Assembly (NCBI RefSeq): GCF_000024985.1
Contig: NC_013523.1
Span: 372,001-436,000, forward strand
Source: Sphaerobacter thermophilus DSM 20745
GTDB lineage: Bacteria; Chloroflexota; Chloroflexia; Thermomicrobiales; Thermomicrobiaceae
Reading direction: 5' to 3'
Length of the DNA stretch: 64,000 nt
Part shown: piece by piece, positions 18,513 through 27,485 of the stretch
How the letters are laid out: every line of letters starts with the position of its first letter
How positions within the stretch are numbered: the first letter of the stretch is position 1
Made by a program: the position numbers and the translations under genes
Notes under the pieces: model-generated
Seen by the model: only the letters and a program-made list of their open reading frames with translations
Database searches by the model: none
What the model was told of the DNA's origin: nothing

Positions 18513-20786
18513 ATGGCGAACTACGGTCACGAGTTACAATTCGGCGTCTTCATCACCCCACAAAGCCAGGATCCGGAGGCGGTGGTGGAGCTTGCCCGGC
18601 TCGCCGAGCGGGTGGGGCTGGATCTGGTGACCTTCCAGGATCATCCCTACCAGCCGCGGTTTCTTGACGCCTGGACGCTGCTGAGCTGGGTTGCGGGCCA
18701 GACCGAGCGTATCCACCTGGCGCCCAACGTGGCCAACCTGCCGCTGCGCTCTCCGGCGGTGCTCGCACGCGCAGCGGCGAGCCTGGACCTGCTCTCCGGC
18801 GGTCGCCTGGCACTGGGCCTGGGCGCGGGGGCGTTCTGGGACGCCATTGCGGCGATGGGTGGGCGGCGGCTCAGCCCGGGCGAGGCGGTGGATGCGCTCG
18901 ACGAGGCGATCGATGTCATCCGCGCGATCTGGGACACCACCGCCGCCCGCTCCCTACGGTTCGCGGGCGAGCACTACCGGCTGGAGGGCGCGCGACCCGG
19001 GCCGGTGCCCGCGCACGATATCCCGATCTGGATCGGCGGGTACAAGCCGCGGATGCTGCGGCTGATCGGCCGGAAGGCGGACGGCTGGCTTCCATCGCTG
19101 GGGTACATCCAGCTGGGCGACATCGCCGCCGGGAACCGGATCATCGACGAGGCGGCCCGCGCGGCCGGGCGGGACCCGCGAGAGATCCGCAGGCTGGTCA
19201 ATGTCTCCGGACGCTTCTCATCGTCGCGCGGCGGCTTCCTCAACGGGCCGAGCGAGCAGTGGGTCGAAGACCTCTTGCCGCTGGTGGTGGAAGACGGGAT
19301 CGGCACCATCATCCTCGCGTCCGACGACCCGGAGACGATCGAGCGGTTTGCGACCGAGGTGGCCCCGGCCCTGCGCGCCGAGGCGGAGCGGGCGTTCCCG
19401 GAGGGGCACTTCGGCGTCCGAATCCGCCGTGCCGCGGCACGCGCCCGACGCCACCCGGGGATCGACTACGATGCCGTCCCGCCGTCGTTAGTCGACGTAG
19501 CGATCGAGCCGGGAGACACGGAGTACGCGCGTGTCCGGTCGACGTACATGCGCGGTGGCTCGCCCGGCATTGTGCTCCCGGTGAGCAGCGTCGAGCAGGT
19601 GATCGACGCGCTCGCCTTTGCGCGTGCCCACCCGCACGTGCCGCTCTCGATCCGGAGCGGCGGGCACGGGATCAGCGGCCGGTCGACCAATGACGGCGGC
19701 ATCGTCATCGACCTGGGCCGGATGAACCGCATCGAGGTGCTGGACCCGGTGGCGCGCCGCGTCCGGCTCGGGCCGGGCGCCCGCTGGGGCGATGTCGCCG
19801 CGGCCCTGGCTCCCTACGGGTTGGCGCTCAGCTCCGGTGACTACGGCGGTGTCGGCGTCGGTGGGCTGGCGACGGCCGGCGGTATCGGCTGGCTCTCCCG
19901 CCTGCACGGGTTGACCATCGACCACCTGCGGGCGGTGGAGATGGTCCTCGCCGATGGGTCGGTCGTGCGCGCCAGCGAGGACGAGAACCCGGACCTGTTC
20001 TGGGCGGTGCGGGGCGCCGGGGCCAACTTCGGCATCGTGACGTCGTTCGAGTTCGAGGCCGACGCGGTGGGTAATGTCGGCTGGGCACAGTTCGTCTTCG
20101 ACGCCAGCGATACGGCCGGGTTCCTGGAACGGTGGGGTGCGGCGGTCGAATCAGCGCCGCGCGATCTGACGAGCTTCCTGGTCATGGGCCGCCCGCGCCG
20201 GGGGCAGCCGCTGGTGGCGCAGGTGATGGCCGTGGTCGCCTCTGACCAGCCGGAGACGATCGTCGACCGCTTGCAGCCGCTCGCCACCGTCGCGCCGCTC
20301 TACGACCAGTACGCCGTGATCACACCGTACGCGAGCATCATGGCCAACGCGCAGGGTGGCTACCACGACGGGCAGGGTGAGCCGGTCGGGCGATCGGGGC
20401 TCATCGAGCACATCACGCCCGAGTTCGCCGCCGCGGCGGAGCGACTCATCCGCAGCGGGGCGGTGTATTTCTTTCAGATCCGGTCCGTCGGCGGCGCGGT
20501 GGCGGATGTCGACCCCGACGCCACGGCCTACGCCCACCGCTCGGCCAACTTCCACGTGACCGCGTTCGGCTCTAACCGAGCCCGTGTCGATGCCGAGTGG
20601 GATGCGCTGCACCACCACTTCACCGGGATCTACCTCAACTTTGAGACTGACCCGCGCCCGGAGCGGATCGCCGACGCGTTCCCGCCGCGGACGCTCCAGC
20701 GCCTGCGCGAGTTGAAGGCCCGCTACGACCCGGACAACGTCTTCCGCGACAACTTCAACATCGCGCCGGGTGTGCTCGCCCGCTGA
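18513..20786 (+). CDS. Fusion: luciferase-like flavin monooxygenase + FAD-linked (BBE-type) oxidase
   Basis: A 757-residue two-enzyme protein. Residues 1-about 295 are a luciferase-like (LLM) domain (FGVFITPQSQ, LVTFQDHPYQPRF, LGLGAGAFWD, IWIGGYKPRML), about 50% alike by eye to the next gene. After a linker, residues about 348-520 form a PCMH FAD-binding domain: RSGGHGISGRS with H385 the probable covalent flavin ligand, GVGVGGLATAGGIGWLSR, and GANFGIVTSFEFE. The usual second-attachment cysteine (GxC before VGxGG) is absent: GDYGGVGVGG, 442-451. The C-terminus RYDPDNVFRDNFNI is the BBE motif. No signal peptide. Frame is continuous, with no sign of a sequencing join. Substrate unknown; LLM partners may use FMN or F420. 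Confidence 0.9.
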   Translation: MANYGHELQFGVFITPQSQDPEAVVELARLAERVGLDLVTFQDHPYQPRFLDAWTLLSWVAGQTERIHLAPNVANLPLRSPAVLARAAASLDLLSGGRLALGLGAGAFWDAIAAMGGRRLSPGEAVDALDEAIDVIRAIWDTTAARSLRFAGEHYRLEGARPGPVPAHDIPIWIGGYKPRMLRLIGRKADGWLPSLGYIQLGDIAAGNRIIDEAARAAGRDPREIRRLVNVSGRFSSSRGGFLNGPSEQWVEDLLPLVVEDGIGTIILASDDPETIERFATEVAPALRAEAERAFPEGHFGVRIRRAAARARRHPGIDYDAVPPSLVDVAIEPGDTEYARVRSTYMRGGSPGIVLPVSSVEQVIDALAFARAHPHVPLSIRSGGHGISGRSTNDGGIVIDLGRMNRIEVLDPVARRVRLGPGARWGDVAAALAPYGLALSSGDYGGVGVGGLATAGGIGWLSRLHGLTIDHLRAVEMVLADGSVVRASEDENPDLFWAVRGAGANFGIVTSFEFEADAVGNVGWAQFVFDASDTAGFLERWGAAVESAPRDLTSFLVMGRPRRGQPLVAQVMAVVASDQPETIVDRLQPLATVAPLYDQYAVITPYASIMANAQGGYHDGQGEPVGRSGLIEHITPEFAAAAERLIRSGAVYFFQIRSVGGAVADVDPDATAYAHRSANFHVTAFGSNRARVDAEWDALHHHFTGIYLNFETDPRPERIADAFPPRTLQRLRELKARYDPDNVFRDNFNIAPGVLAR

Positions 20787-20819
20787 TCCGGCACATCGAA
20801 CCAGCATCGAGGAGGCGCC

Positions 20820-21758
20820 ATGACCGACTACGGACACGAACTGCTCTTCGGGACTTTCATCACACCGGTGGCGCAGCCGGTGATGCACGCGGTGGATCTG
20901 GCCCTTGTGTCGGAGCGCGCCGGGCTCGATTTGGTGACGTTTCAGGACCACCCCTACCAGCCGGCCTTCCACGACACCTGGACGCTGCTCTCCTTCGTGG
21001 CGTCTCGGACAGAGCGTATCCGCGTCGCCGGGAACGTGCTCAACCTGCCGCTGCGGCAGCCTGCCGTCCTCGCCCGCGCGGCCGCCAGCCTGGACCGGCT
21101 GAGCGGCGGCCGCTTCGAACTGGGTCTCGGGGCGGGTGGGTTTTGGGGGCCCATCGCTGCCATGGGCGGGCCCCGCCGGACGCCCGGCCAGGCGGTCGAG
21201 GCCCTGGAGGAGGCGATCCAGATCATCCGCGAGCTGTGGGCGGCCGATCAGCGCCGCGGGGTGTACTTCGACGGCACGTACTATCAGGTCAAGGGCGCCA
21301 AGCGGGGCCCCGCGCCCGCGCACGACATCGAGATCTGGATCGGTGCCTACAAGCCGCGGATGCTGCGCCTCGTCGGTCGCCGCGCGGACGGCTGGATCCC
21401 GACGCTCGGCTACCTGGAGGGCGGGGTGGCCGACCTGGAGGAGATGAACACGTACATCGACGAGGGCGCAGCCCAGGCGGGGCGTGACCCCCGAGCGGTC
21501 CGACGGTTCCTGAACATCGGGGGCCGGTTCGCGCCCACGGGTCGCGGCCTGTTCGACGGGCCACCGGAGGCATGGGCGGAGCAGATCGCGGCGATCGCTC
21601 TGTCGTACGGCATCAGTGGTTTCATCCTGGCGGCGGACGACGCGGCGACGATCGAGATCTTCGCGTCCGAGGTCGCGCCGGCGGCTCGGGCGCTCGTCGC
21701 CGCCGAGCGGGGGCGGGCGGGCGTCGCCAGCGACCCCGGCGGGCAGCCGGTGCACTAG
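20820..21758 (+). CDS. Luciferase-like (LLM class) flavin-dependent oxidoreductase
   Basis: A 312-residue TIM-barrel flavin oxidoreductase. It shares with the N-terminal half of the upstream fusion the starts YGHELLFGTFITP, TFQDHPYQPAFHDTWTLLS, LGLGAGGFWGPIAAMGG and IWIGAYKPRMLRLVGR, so the two arose by duplication. ATG 20820 follows the fusion stop by 33 bases with GAGGAGGC upstream. A partner that forms mixed barrels, as in heterodimeric luciferases, is possible but unproven. FMN or F420 dependence cannot be read from sequence alone. Confidence 0.88.
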   Translation: MTDYGHELLFGTFITPVAQPVMHAVDLALVSERAGLDLVTFQDHPYQPAFHDTWTLLSFVASRTERIRVAGNVLNLPLRQPAVLARAAASLDRLSGGRFELGLGAGGFWGPIAAMGGPRRTPGQAVEALEEAIQIIRELWAADQRRGVYFDGTYYQVKGAKRGPAPAHDIEIWIGAYKPRMLRLVGRRADGWIPTLGYLEGGVADLEEMNTYIDEGAAQAGRDPRAVRRFLNIGGRFAPTGRGLFDGPPEAWAEQIAAIALSYGISGFILAADDAATIEIFASEVAPAARALVAAERGRAGVASDPGGQPVH

Positions 21759-21865
21759 GCGGGGAGGTCACGGCCAGGGTTCCGCTGCCGCATGGCCGCT
21801 GCTACGATGGGGAGGACATCCCAGGAACGACGGCAAGAGATCGGTTGGAGACAGAGGGAGGACGT

Positions 21866-22285
21866 ATGGCAAAGATCACTCCACGCTATTCGACGACCGT
21901 CACCGTGACCGGCGGGCGCGAGGGCCACGCCGTCAGCGACGACGGTGTGCTGGATGTCCAGCTCCGGCGCCCGAAGACGGACGGCCCCAATGAGGGGACC
22001 AATCCGGAGCAGCTCTTCGCCGCCGCGTGGGGCGCCTGCTTCCAGGGCGCCTTGATGGCGGTCGGTCGTCAGTCCGACGTGGACGTGTCGGGCTCGACCG
22101 TGAAGGTGGAAGTGGCGCTGGGGGCCGATCCCGAGGGTGGGTTCGGCCTCGCGGCGAAGATCATGGTTGAAATCCCCGGTGTGGACCGTGAGAAGGCGCA
22201 GGAGTTGGTCAACGCGGCCCACGCCGCGTGCCCCTACTCCAAGGCAACCCGCGGCAACATTGATGTCGAGGTGCTTGTCGTCTAG
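21866..22285 (+). CDS. Ohr/OsmC-family organic hydroperoxide reductase
   Basis: A 139-residue Ohr-type peroxidase that reduces organic hydroperoxides using two reactive cysteines, C58 (AAWGACFQGAL) and C122 (HAACPYSKATRGN), both in the family contexts. GREGHAVSDDGVLDVQL and GTNPEQLFAAAW are also characteristic. ATG 21866 has AGGGAGGAC upstream. It follows the two flavoprotein genes by 107 bases; in other bacteria ohr is controlled by a MarR-type protein (OhrR), and the MarR gene of this cluster could serve that role. Confidence 0.93.
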   Translation: MAKITPRYSTTVTVTGGREGHAVSDDGVLDVQLRRPKTDGPNEGTNPEQLFAAAWGACFQGALMAVGRQSDVDVSGSTVKVEVALGADPEGGFGLAAKIMVEIPGVDREKAQELVNAAHAACPYSKATRGNIDVEVLVV

Positions 22286-22423
22286 CACCGGCCGGGGGCG
22301 TTGCCCCGCGCTCGGTGTCGGATGAAGGAGACCATGTGCTCATCCGCCTCGGGCGTGAAACGCGACGCGGCGGGCGTCACGACGCCCGCCGCGATTGTGT
22401 TCCCCTAAGTGCCTTCCGCGCCT

Positions 22424-24520
22424 CTAGTACGCGCCCTTCAGCCAGCCGCGGGCGATGAGGATCTCCCGCCCAAGGTGTCCAAGCAGGAACTCGTAGGGCG
22501 TGCCGCGCTTGTCCGGGTGCCACTCGAAGCGGGCGCGCTCGAAGTATTGCACCGTGTGCATCTCGCCGTCGGTCCTGCTCAGCTCCTGAAACTCCTCGCT
22601 GATCGGATAACCGAAGATCGGCAGCCCGCCGTTGCGGTACCAGTAGTCGCGGAAGCCGTAGGCGAGGGTGTGACCCGTCTCCGGGAAGAAGTCGCGGTCA
22701 GGGCCGGGCGTGGCGTTCGCCAGCGGTCGGAACGGCGCCTCGTGCTCGCGCCCGGCGGTGATCTCGCGACCCAGCAGGCCGAGGAGCACTTCGTAGGGCG
22801 TCCCGGCCAGCTCGGGGTGGTGTTCGAAGCGGGCACGCTCGAAGTACTGGACCAGCAGCGTCTTGCCGTCCACCGGCGACGGCTCGTAGAACGGCTCGGT
22901 CAGCGGGTAGCCGAAGCGCATCAGGCCCCCGTTGCGCTCCCAGTAGTCCCAGAAGATCCGGGGAACGTTGTGCCCGGTCACGTCGACGTAGACCATGTCC
23001 GCATTGGGACTGCGGGGTACCGCGTCGGTCGGCGGGGGTTCGATCGTGATCTCCTGGGGGAAGGCGTTCTCCTCATGGTAGCGGACGAATTCCTGGACGA
23101 GGCTGGCGGTGATCGTCTTGGTGCCGGTGGTGGCGAGGCGGAAGTAGCCGGTGATGGTCGCCTGCTCTCCGGGTGCAATCGGGCGGGGCGAGCCCCAGCG
23201 GAAGGGGTTCGGGAGGCCGTTGTTGCCAGTGTAGTCGATTCCGACGCGGAAGCGGCCCGCGATCTTGGGGAAGCCGGCGTTCTGGAAGTCCTGCCCCTCG
23301 ACGTAGGTGAACCCGTCGGCGGGCTCTTGCCCGTAGAGCGGGGTCGATCCGACGTTCTCGACCACGGCGTCGACGCGGATCGGCATCCCGACGTAGGTCG
23401 TCTTCGGGGTGACGGTGACGGAGACCAGACGGCCCCGCGCGTCGGCTGACTGCGGCGCGTAGATCGGCCCGGTCCCCTTCAGCCAGCCCCGGATCTCGGG
23501 GAGTCGAGCGTAGAACTCCGAGCCGGGGCATTCGGTCGAGAGCACGTCGCGGTGGCCGGCGATGTTGGGGACGTTGTCCCGGTCGACGAAGAAGCTCCAG
23601 CCGCCTGGGTCGACGTTCCCGGCGTGCTCGCGGATCAGGCGCACGATCGCGTCGAGCGCCGCCTGGGGCACGGCCGTCTGTTGGAAGTTCCCGAGCACGG
23701 CGATACCGATGCTGCCGCGGTTGTACTGGAGCGCGTGGCCGCCGATGACGCCGCCGCCGCCGTACCGGCCTTCGTAGACGCGACCTTCCCAGTCGACGAG
23801 GAAGTTGTAGCCGATGTCGCCCCAGCCGAGGGTGACGGCATGGTAGTAGTAGATCGACCGGATGGCGGCGGCCGGGTCCGGTGGCCGGTTCTGGGTGACG
23901 GTGTGGTGCAGGATCACCTTTTCGATCGGCGCGTACCGGGGCGGCCAGATCTCCTCGCCGTCCTTGAAGCGCAGCGATTCGTCAGCACCCCAGCCGGCGC
24001 GCGGGATGATCCAGCCGTCGATGAGCTGGGGAGTCGCCAGGAGCTGCGCCGGAGCGGAAGTATCGACCGCCGCGATCTCGACCTCGTGGAGGATCGGTGC
24101 CTCGCCCAGAGCGTTCGGCACGATGTCGACCCGGTACTGCAGGTGGGTGCTGGGCTCCGTCAGGAGCGGGGCAGCGTAGGTGCGCCGGCCTTCGAGCGGG
24201 TGCAGGTGGTGGTCGGTGTGGAGGTCGACCCACTCGCTCCAGGTCGTCCCGTCGACGCTGGTGCGCACCGCGAAGTCGAGCCGGCTTCCCGCCGGGACAT
24301 CAGCGAACCAGCCGACCTCGACGCTGTTGTACTGGCCCTCGGTGGTGAACACGGCCGATTGATACTGGCCGCTCGTGGGGAAGACGCCGCGCTCGACCCA
24401 CGCCGTACGGGTCATGGCGCTGGCCTGTGCTCCCGGTTGCCGGAGGTCCACGACGCTCGCCAGGAGCGCGCCCCCGGCCACCTTGAGCAACGTCCGCCGA
24501 TTCAATCGCTCACGCAACAT
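22424..24520 (-). CDS. Tat-exported N-acetylmuramoyl-L-alanine amidase/PGRP with two C-terminal FER modules
   Basis: A 698-residue exported enzyme. A twin-arginine signal (LNRRTLLKVAGGALL, 6-20) targets it to Tat. Residues about 195-345 are an amidase_2/PGRP domain that cleaves the peptide from muramic acid: HHTVTQN (H205/H206), GHRDVLSTECPG (H323, C331) are zinc ligands, and IGGHALQYNRGSIGI is the family core. A beta-sandwich (about 365-490) follows, then two repeats with GYPLTEPF or GYPISEEF, VQYFERARFE, HP, GTPYE, LLGxLGREI. The secreted CAP protein at 790-2535 has a related module. Start 24520 precedes the Tat motif; GTG 24559 is an alternative. Confidence 0.88.
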   Translation of the reverse strand: MLRERLNRRTLLKVAGGALLASVVDLRQPGAQASAMTRTAWVERGVFPTSGQYQSAVFTTEGQYNSVEVGWFADVPAGSRLDFAVRTSVDGTTWSEWVDLHTDHHLHPLEGRRTYAAPLLTEPSTHLQYRVDIVPNALGEAPILHEVEIAAVDTSAPAQLLATPQLIDGWIIPRAGWGADESLRFKDGEEIWPPRYAPIEKVILHHTVTQNRPPDPAAAIRSIYYYHAVTLGWGDIGYNFLVDWEGRVYEGRYGGGGVIGGHALQYNRGSIGIAVLGNFQQTAVPQAALDAIVRLIREHAGNVDPGGWSFFVDRDNVPNIAGHRDVLSTECPGSEFYARLPEIRGWLKGTGPIYAPQSADARGRLVSVTVTPKTTYVGMPIRVDAVVENVGSTPLYGQEPADGFTYVEGQDFQNAGFPKIAGRFRVGIDYTGNNGLPNPFRWGSPRPIAPGEQATITGYFRLATTGTKTITASLVQEFVRYHEENAFPQEITIEPPPTDAVPRSPNADMVYVDVTGHNVPRIFWDYWERNGGLMRFGYPLTEPFYEPSPVDGKTLLVQYFERARFEHHPELAGTPYEVLLGLLGREITAGREHEAPFRPLANATPGPDRDFFPETGHTLAYGFRDYWYRNGGLPIFGYPISEEFQELSRTDGEMHTVQYFERARFEWHPDKRGTPYEFLLGHLGREILIARGWLKGAY

Positions 24521-24714
24521 GGCCTGCTCGCTCTTCGTCTCGTCAGGCGGCAGCCGCACGGAGTCGGCTGCGCTCGCGACAACGGTACGTCCCCAACGAA
24601 TGAACGGTCAAGATGTCCGTACAACGAGCAGTCGTTGCCGGAAAATAGCAGGGATGGGTCACCTAGTCTACTATACGCGGGGATGCCGGTAGCGGGTGAG
24701 GAGGGAGCCCAACG

Positions 24715-25536
24715 ATGACGAAGGTCGCATACCGGGCACTCACCGGCGGTGAGCGGCGGGGGACCGTGTTCGTATTGCTTGCTGGATTGTCACTCCTCGT
24801 GTTCCTGGGCGTGCCGGCGCCGCTGGAGACGAAGTCCCTCGCGCTGCTGCACGGCCTGTGTGCCCAGACCCCGGACCATTCGTTTTGGTTCGGCGTGGTG
24901 CGGCTCCCTTTCGACGCGCGCATGACCGGCATCTACGGCGGGTTTCTGGTGACCCAGCTCTACCTCCTGACCCGGGGACGCGTGCGCGCTGCCGGGCTGC
25001 CTTCCCTTCCGATTGTCCTGTTGCTCGGTGGGTTCGCCGTGGCCATGGGCATCGACGGGTTCAACTCGCTCCTCGACGACACCGGCCTTCCGGCGATCTA
25101 TCCCCCAACAAATGCGCTCCGGTATATCACCGGAGCGCTCATGGGTACAACGTTGGGGGCGTTCCTCTGGTTGCTCACCGCGGCGACGCTCTGGCGCCCA
25201 GACCTGACGCGCCGGGAACCGGCACTGCGCGGGTGGCGTGACCTCGCGGCGGTGCTCGTGCTGGCGAGTGGGTTTGGGCTGGCGGCAGGGAGCGGCGTCC
25301 CGGCGCTCTACACGCCGATCACGCTGCTCCTGATCGGCGCGGCGGTGCTGGCCCTCTTCGAGATTGCGCTGGTGCTGATCCTGCTCGGCCGGGCGCGTGT
25401 GTCGGCGGCTGCGACGCCGCGTGATCTCGCCGGCCCCGCCCTCGGAGCCCTCCTCGGCGCCTACGCGATACTCATGCTCCTCAGCGCCGGCCGCTACGCG
25501 CTAGAGGCCGTGTTTCCGGTGATGACGAAAGGTTAA
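24715..25536 (+). CDS. DUF2085 integral membrane protein
   Basis: A 273-residue membrane protein with about seven hydrophobic segments. The conserved DUF2085 block is LHGLCAQTPDHSFWFG and LPFDARMTGIYGGFLVTQLY (about residues 42-85), followed by FAVAMGIDGFNSLLDDTGLP. The family has no established function. ATG 24715 has GAGGAGGGAG upstream. Divergent from the Tat amidase. Confidence 0.85.
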   Translation: MTKVAYRALTGGERRGTVFVLLAGLSLLVFLGVPAPLETKSLALLHGLCAQTPDHSFWFGVVRLPFDARMTGIYGGFLVTQLYLLTRGRVRAAGLPSLPIVLLLGGFAVAMGIDGFNSLLDDTGLPAIYPPTNALRYITGALMGTTLGAFLWLLTAATLWRPDLTRREPALRGWRDLAAVLVLASGFGLAAGSGVPALYTPITLLLIGAAVLALFEIALVLILLGRARVSAAATPRDLAGPALGALLGAYAILMLLSAGRYALEAVFPVMTKG

Positions 25537-25557
25537 CGGCCCACACCCCCGGCCGTC

Positions 25558-25583
25558 CCCCCTCTCCCTGGTGGGAGAGGGGG
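25558..25583. repeat. CCCTCTCCC hairpin between convergent genes
   Basis: CCCCCTCTCCC (25558-25568) pairs perfectly with GGGAGAGGGGG (25573-25583), loop TGGT. It lies between convergent stops and may end both transcripts. Similar CCCTCTCCC hairpins lie at 29310-29350 and 34080-34108, so it is a dispersed repeat. Confidence 0.6.
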
Positions 25584-25607
25584 TTAGGGGGTGAGGGGGC
25601 CCGTCTC

Positions 25608-27116
25608 CTACTTCTGCCCCACCGGCCACTTGCCGTACCAGTCGAATCGCTCGTCGGCCAGGTTGACGACCACGTTCTTGACCTGGGTGTAGAGGTCGAG
25701 CGCGTGGCGGCTGAGCTCCCGGCCGATGCCGCTCTGCTTGAAGCCGCCAAACGGAGCCTCCGGCGGGTTGACGGTCGGGAAGTTGATGCTGATGTTCCCG
25801 GCACGAATCCGGGATGCCAGCCGGTGAGCGCGCTTCAGGTCGTTGGTCCAGATCGTGGCGGCCAGGCCGTAGATGGTGTTGTTCGCCATCTCCACGACCT
25901 CGGACTCATCCCGGAAGGGGATGACCGACAGCACCGGCCCGAAGACCTCCTGCTGCGCGATCGTCATGTCGTTCTGGACCTGGGTGAAGATGGTCGGCTC
26001 GATGAAGTTGCCCTTCTGGAGCACCTCGTCGTCCGGGCGCTTGCCGCCGAGCGCCAGGTTTGCGCCCTCGCTGCGCGCCCGCTCGATGAAGCTCAGCACG
26101 CGCTCGCACTGGCGCTTGGAGATGACCGGGCCCATCTGCGTGGCGTCCTCCAGTGGGTCGCCGACGCGGATCTTGCCGGCCTTGGCGATGAAGTCCGACA
26201 GGAACTGGTCGTGGATCGACTCGTGGAGGAAGAGCCGGGTGCGAGCGGTGCAGCGCTGGCCGGCGTTGGTGAAGATGGCGAAGAGCGAGCCGTTGACCGC
26301 CTCCTCCAGGTCGGCATCGGGGAAGACGATGTTGGGCGACTTGCCGCCCAGCTCCAGCGACACCTTCTTGATCGTCCCGGCCGACAGCCGCAGGATCTCG
26401 CGGCCGGTCTCCGTCTCGCCAGTGAAGGCGATCTTATCGACGTCTGGGTGCTCGGCGATGGCCGCGCCGACCTCGACGCCCGGTCCGGTCAGGATGTTGA
26501 CGACCCCATCGGGGATATCCGCCTCCTGGCAGATCTCGCCCAGGACGAGCGCGGTGAGCGGCGTGGCGCTGGCGGGCTTGAGGACGATCGTGTTGCCCGC
26601 GGCGAGCGCCGGCGCGACCTTCCAGGCCGCCATCAGCAGCGGGAAGTTCCAGGGGATGATCTGCCCGCAGACGCCGTACGGCTCACGTACGGTGTAGTCG
26701 AAGAGCGGGCCGTTCATGGGGATCGTCTCGCCCCACATGTGCCCGGTCAGGTTGGCGTAGTAATCGAAGCAGTTTGCCGAGGCGGCCACGTCGGCGCGCG
26801 ACTCGATGATGATCTTGCCGCAGTTGAGCGTCTCCAGGCGGGCGATCTCTTCCAGCCGCTCGCGCAGGATCTCCGCGACCCGACGCATGCGCTTGGCGCG
26901 CTCCATCGGGGTCATCTTCCCCCAGGGCCCCTCGTCGAAGGCCTTGCGCGCGGCGGCGACGGCCCGGTTGACATCCTCGCGGCCCGCCTTCGGCACATGC
27001 GCGATGACCTCGTTGGTGGCCGGGTTGTAGGTGGGGAAGGTCTCCCCGGAGGCGGCGGGGACGAACTGCCCGCCGATCAACAGCCGATACTCCTTCGTGG
27101 TGACCTCTGTCGCCAT
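25608..27116 (-). CDS. NAD(P)-dependent aldehyde dehydrogenase (betaine-aldehyde-dehydrogenase-like)
   Basis: A 502-residue ALDH-superfamily enzyme oxidising aldehydes to acids. Catalytic residues are in place: N157 (IIPWNFPLL), K180, E255 (LELGGKSPN), C289 (NAGQRCTA). The sequence is closest to the ALDH/BetB/phenylacetaldehyde group; substrate cannot be fixed. ATG 27116 has GGGAGGTAACC upstream; longer in-frame reading to 27242 lacks a ribosome site. It is co-directional with the acyl-CoA synthetase but 369 bases apart. Confidence 0.92.
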   Translation of the reverse strand: MATEVTTKEYRLLIGGQFVPAASGETFPTYNPATNEVIAHVPKAGREDVNRAVAAARKAFDEGPWGKMTPMERAKRMRRVAEILRERLEEIARLETLNCGKIIIESRADVAASANCFDYYANLTGHMWGETIPMNGPLFDYTVREPYGVCGQIIPWNFPLLMAAWKVAPALAAGNTIVLKPASATPLTALVLGEICQEADIPDGVVNILTGPGVEVGAAIAEHPDVDKIAFTGETETGREILRLSAGTIKKVSLELGGKSPNIVFPDADLEEAVNGSLFAIFTNAGQRCTARTRLFLHESIHDQFLSDFIAKAGKIRVGDPLEDATQMGPVISKRQCERVLSFIERARSEGANLALGGKRPDDEVLQKGNFIEPTIFTQVQNDMTIAQQEVFGPVLSVIPFRDESEVVEMANNTIYGLAATIWTNDLKRAHRLASRIRAGNISINFPTVNPPEAPFGGFKQSGIGRELSRHALDLYTQVKNVVVNLADERFDWYGKWPVGQK

Positions 27117-27485
27117 GGTGGTTACCTCCCGAGTACCCGTGGCGAACGCCGGCCGTAACCGGCGCGGTCCGATCCCTCGCTGGTGCCGGGCCCAGATGCG
27201 GGCATCCCGCTGGTATGGGCGGCTCAGGGCACATAGTAGCACCGAAGGGACGCCTGCGTCGCCGGGGCGTGCGCCGGAGATTCCCGCTAGCTGGTCAAGG
27301 GCGGGACTGGATCGATCCCCCGCCTGGTTCGGGCGGTCTGCGAGGCATGGATGGACCGCTGGTCACGCAGTCAGCCATAGGGGCGGACGACCGGCAGGCG
27401 GTGCCCGCCCGCGCGACGCGTCGGTTAGTGTCGCCCGGCTTGGCGTGAGGGGGATGGCGGCCTCAGCCCGTCCTGCGACGACCGT
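27117..27485. other. Intergenic region without recognised elements
   Basis: Between the aldehyde dehydrogenase start and the acyl-CoA synthetase stop. It contains a small hairpin (GCCGG..CCGGC near 27150-27162) but no repeat family member, promoter of quality or small gene with a ribosome site that I could support. Confidence 0.5.

Noticed and set aside
20151-21755. 534-residue open frame opposite the luciferase-like genes
   Set aside because: Antisense shadow spanning two real genes on the other strand, with no family motifs.
25558-25583. Intrinsic terminator at the CCCTCTCCC hairpin
   Set aside because: The stem is perfect but no T-run follows on either strand, and the same hairpin recurs at non-terminal sites, so I list it as a repeat.
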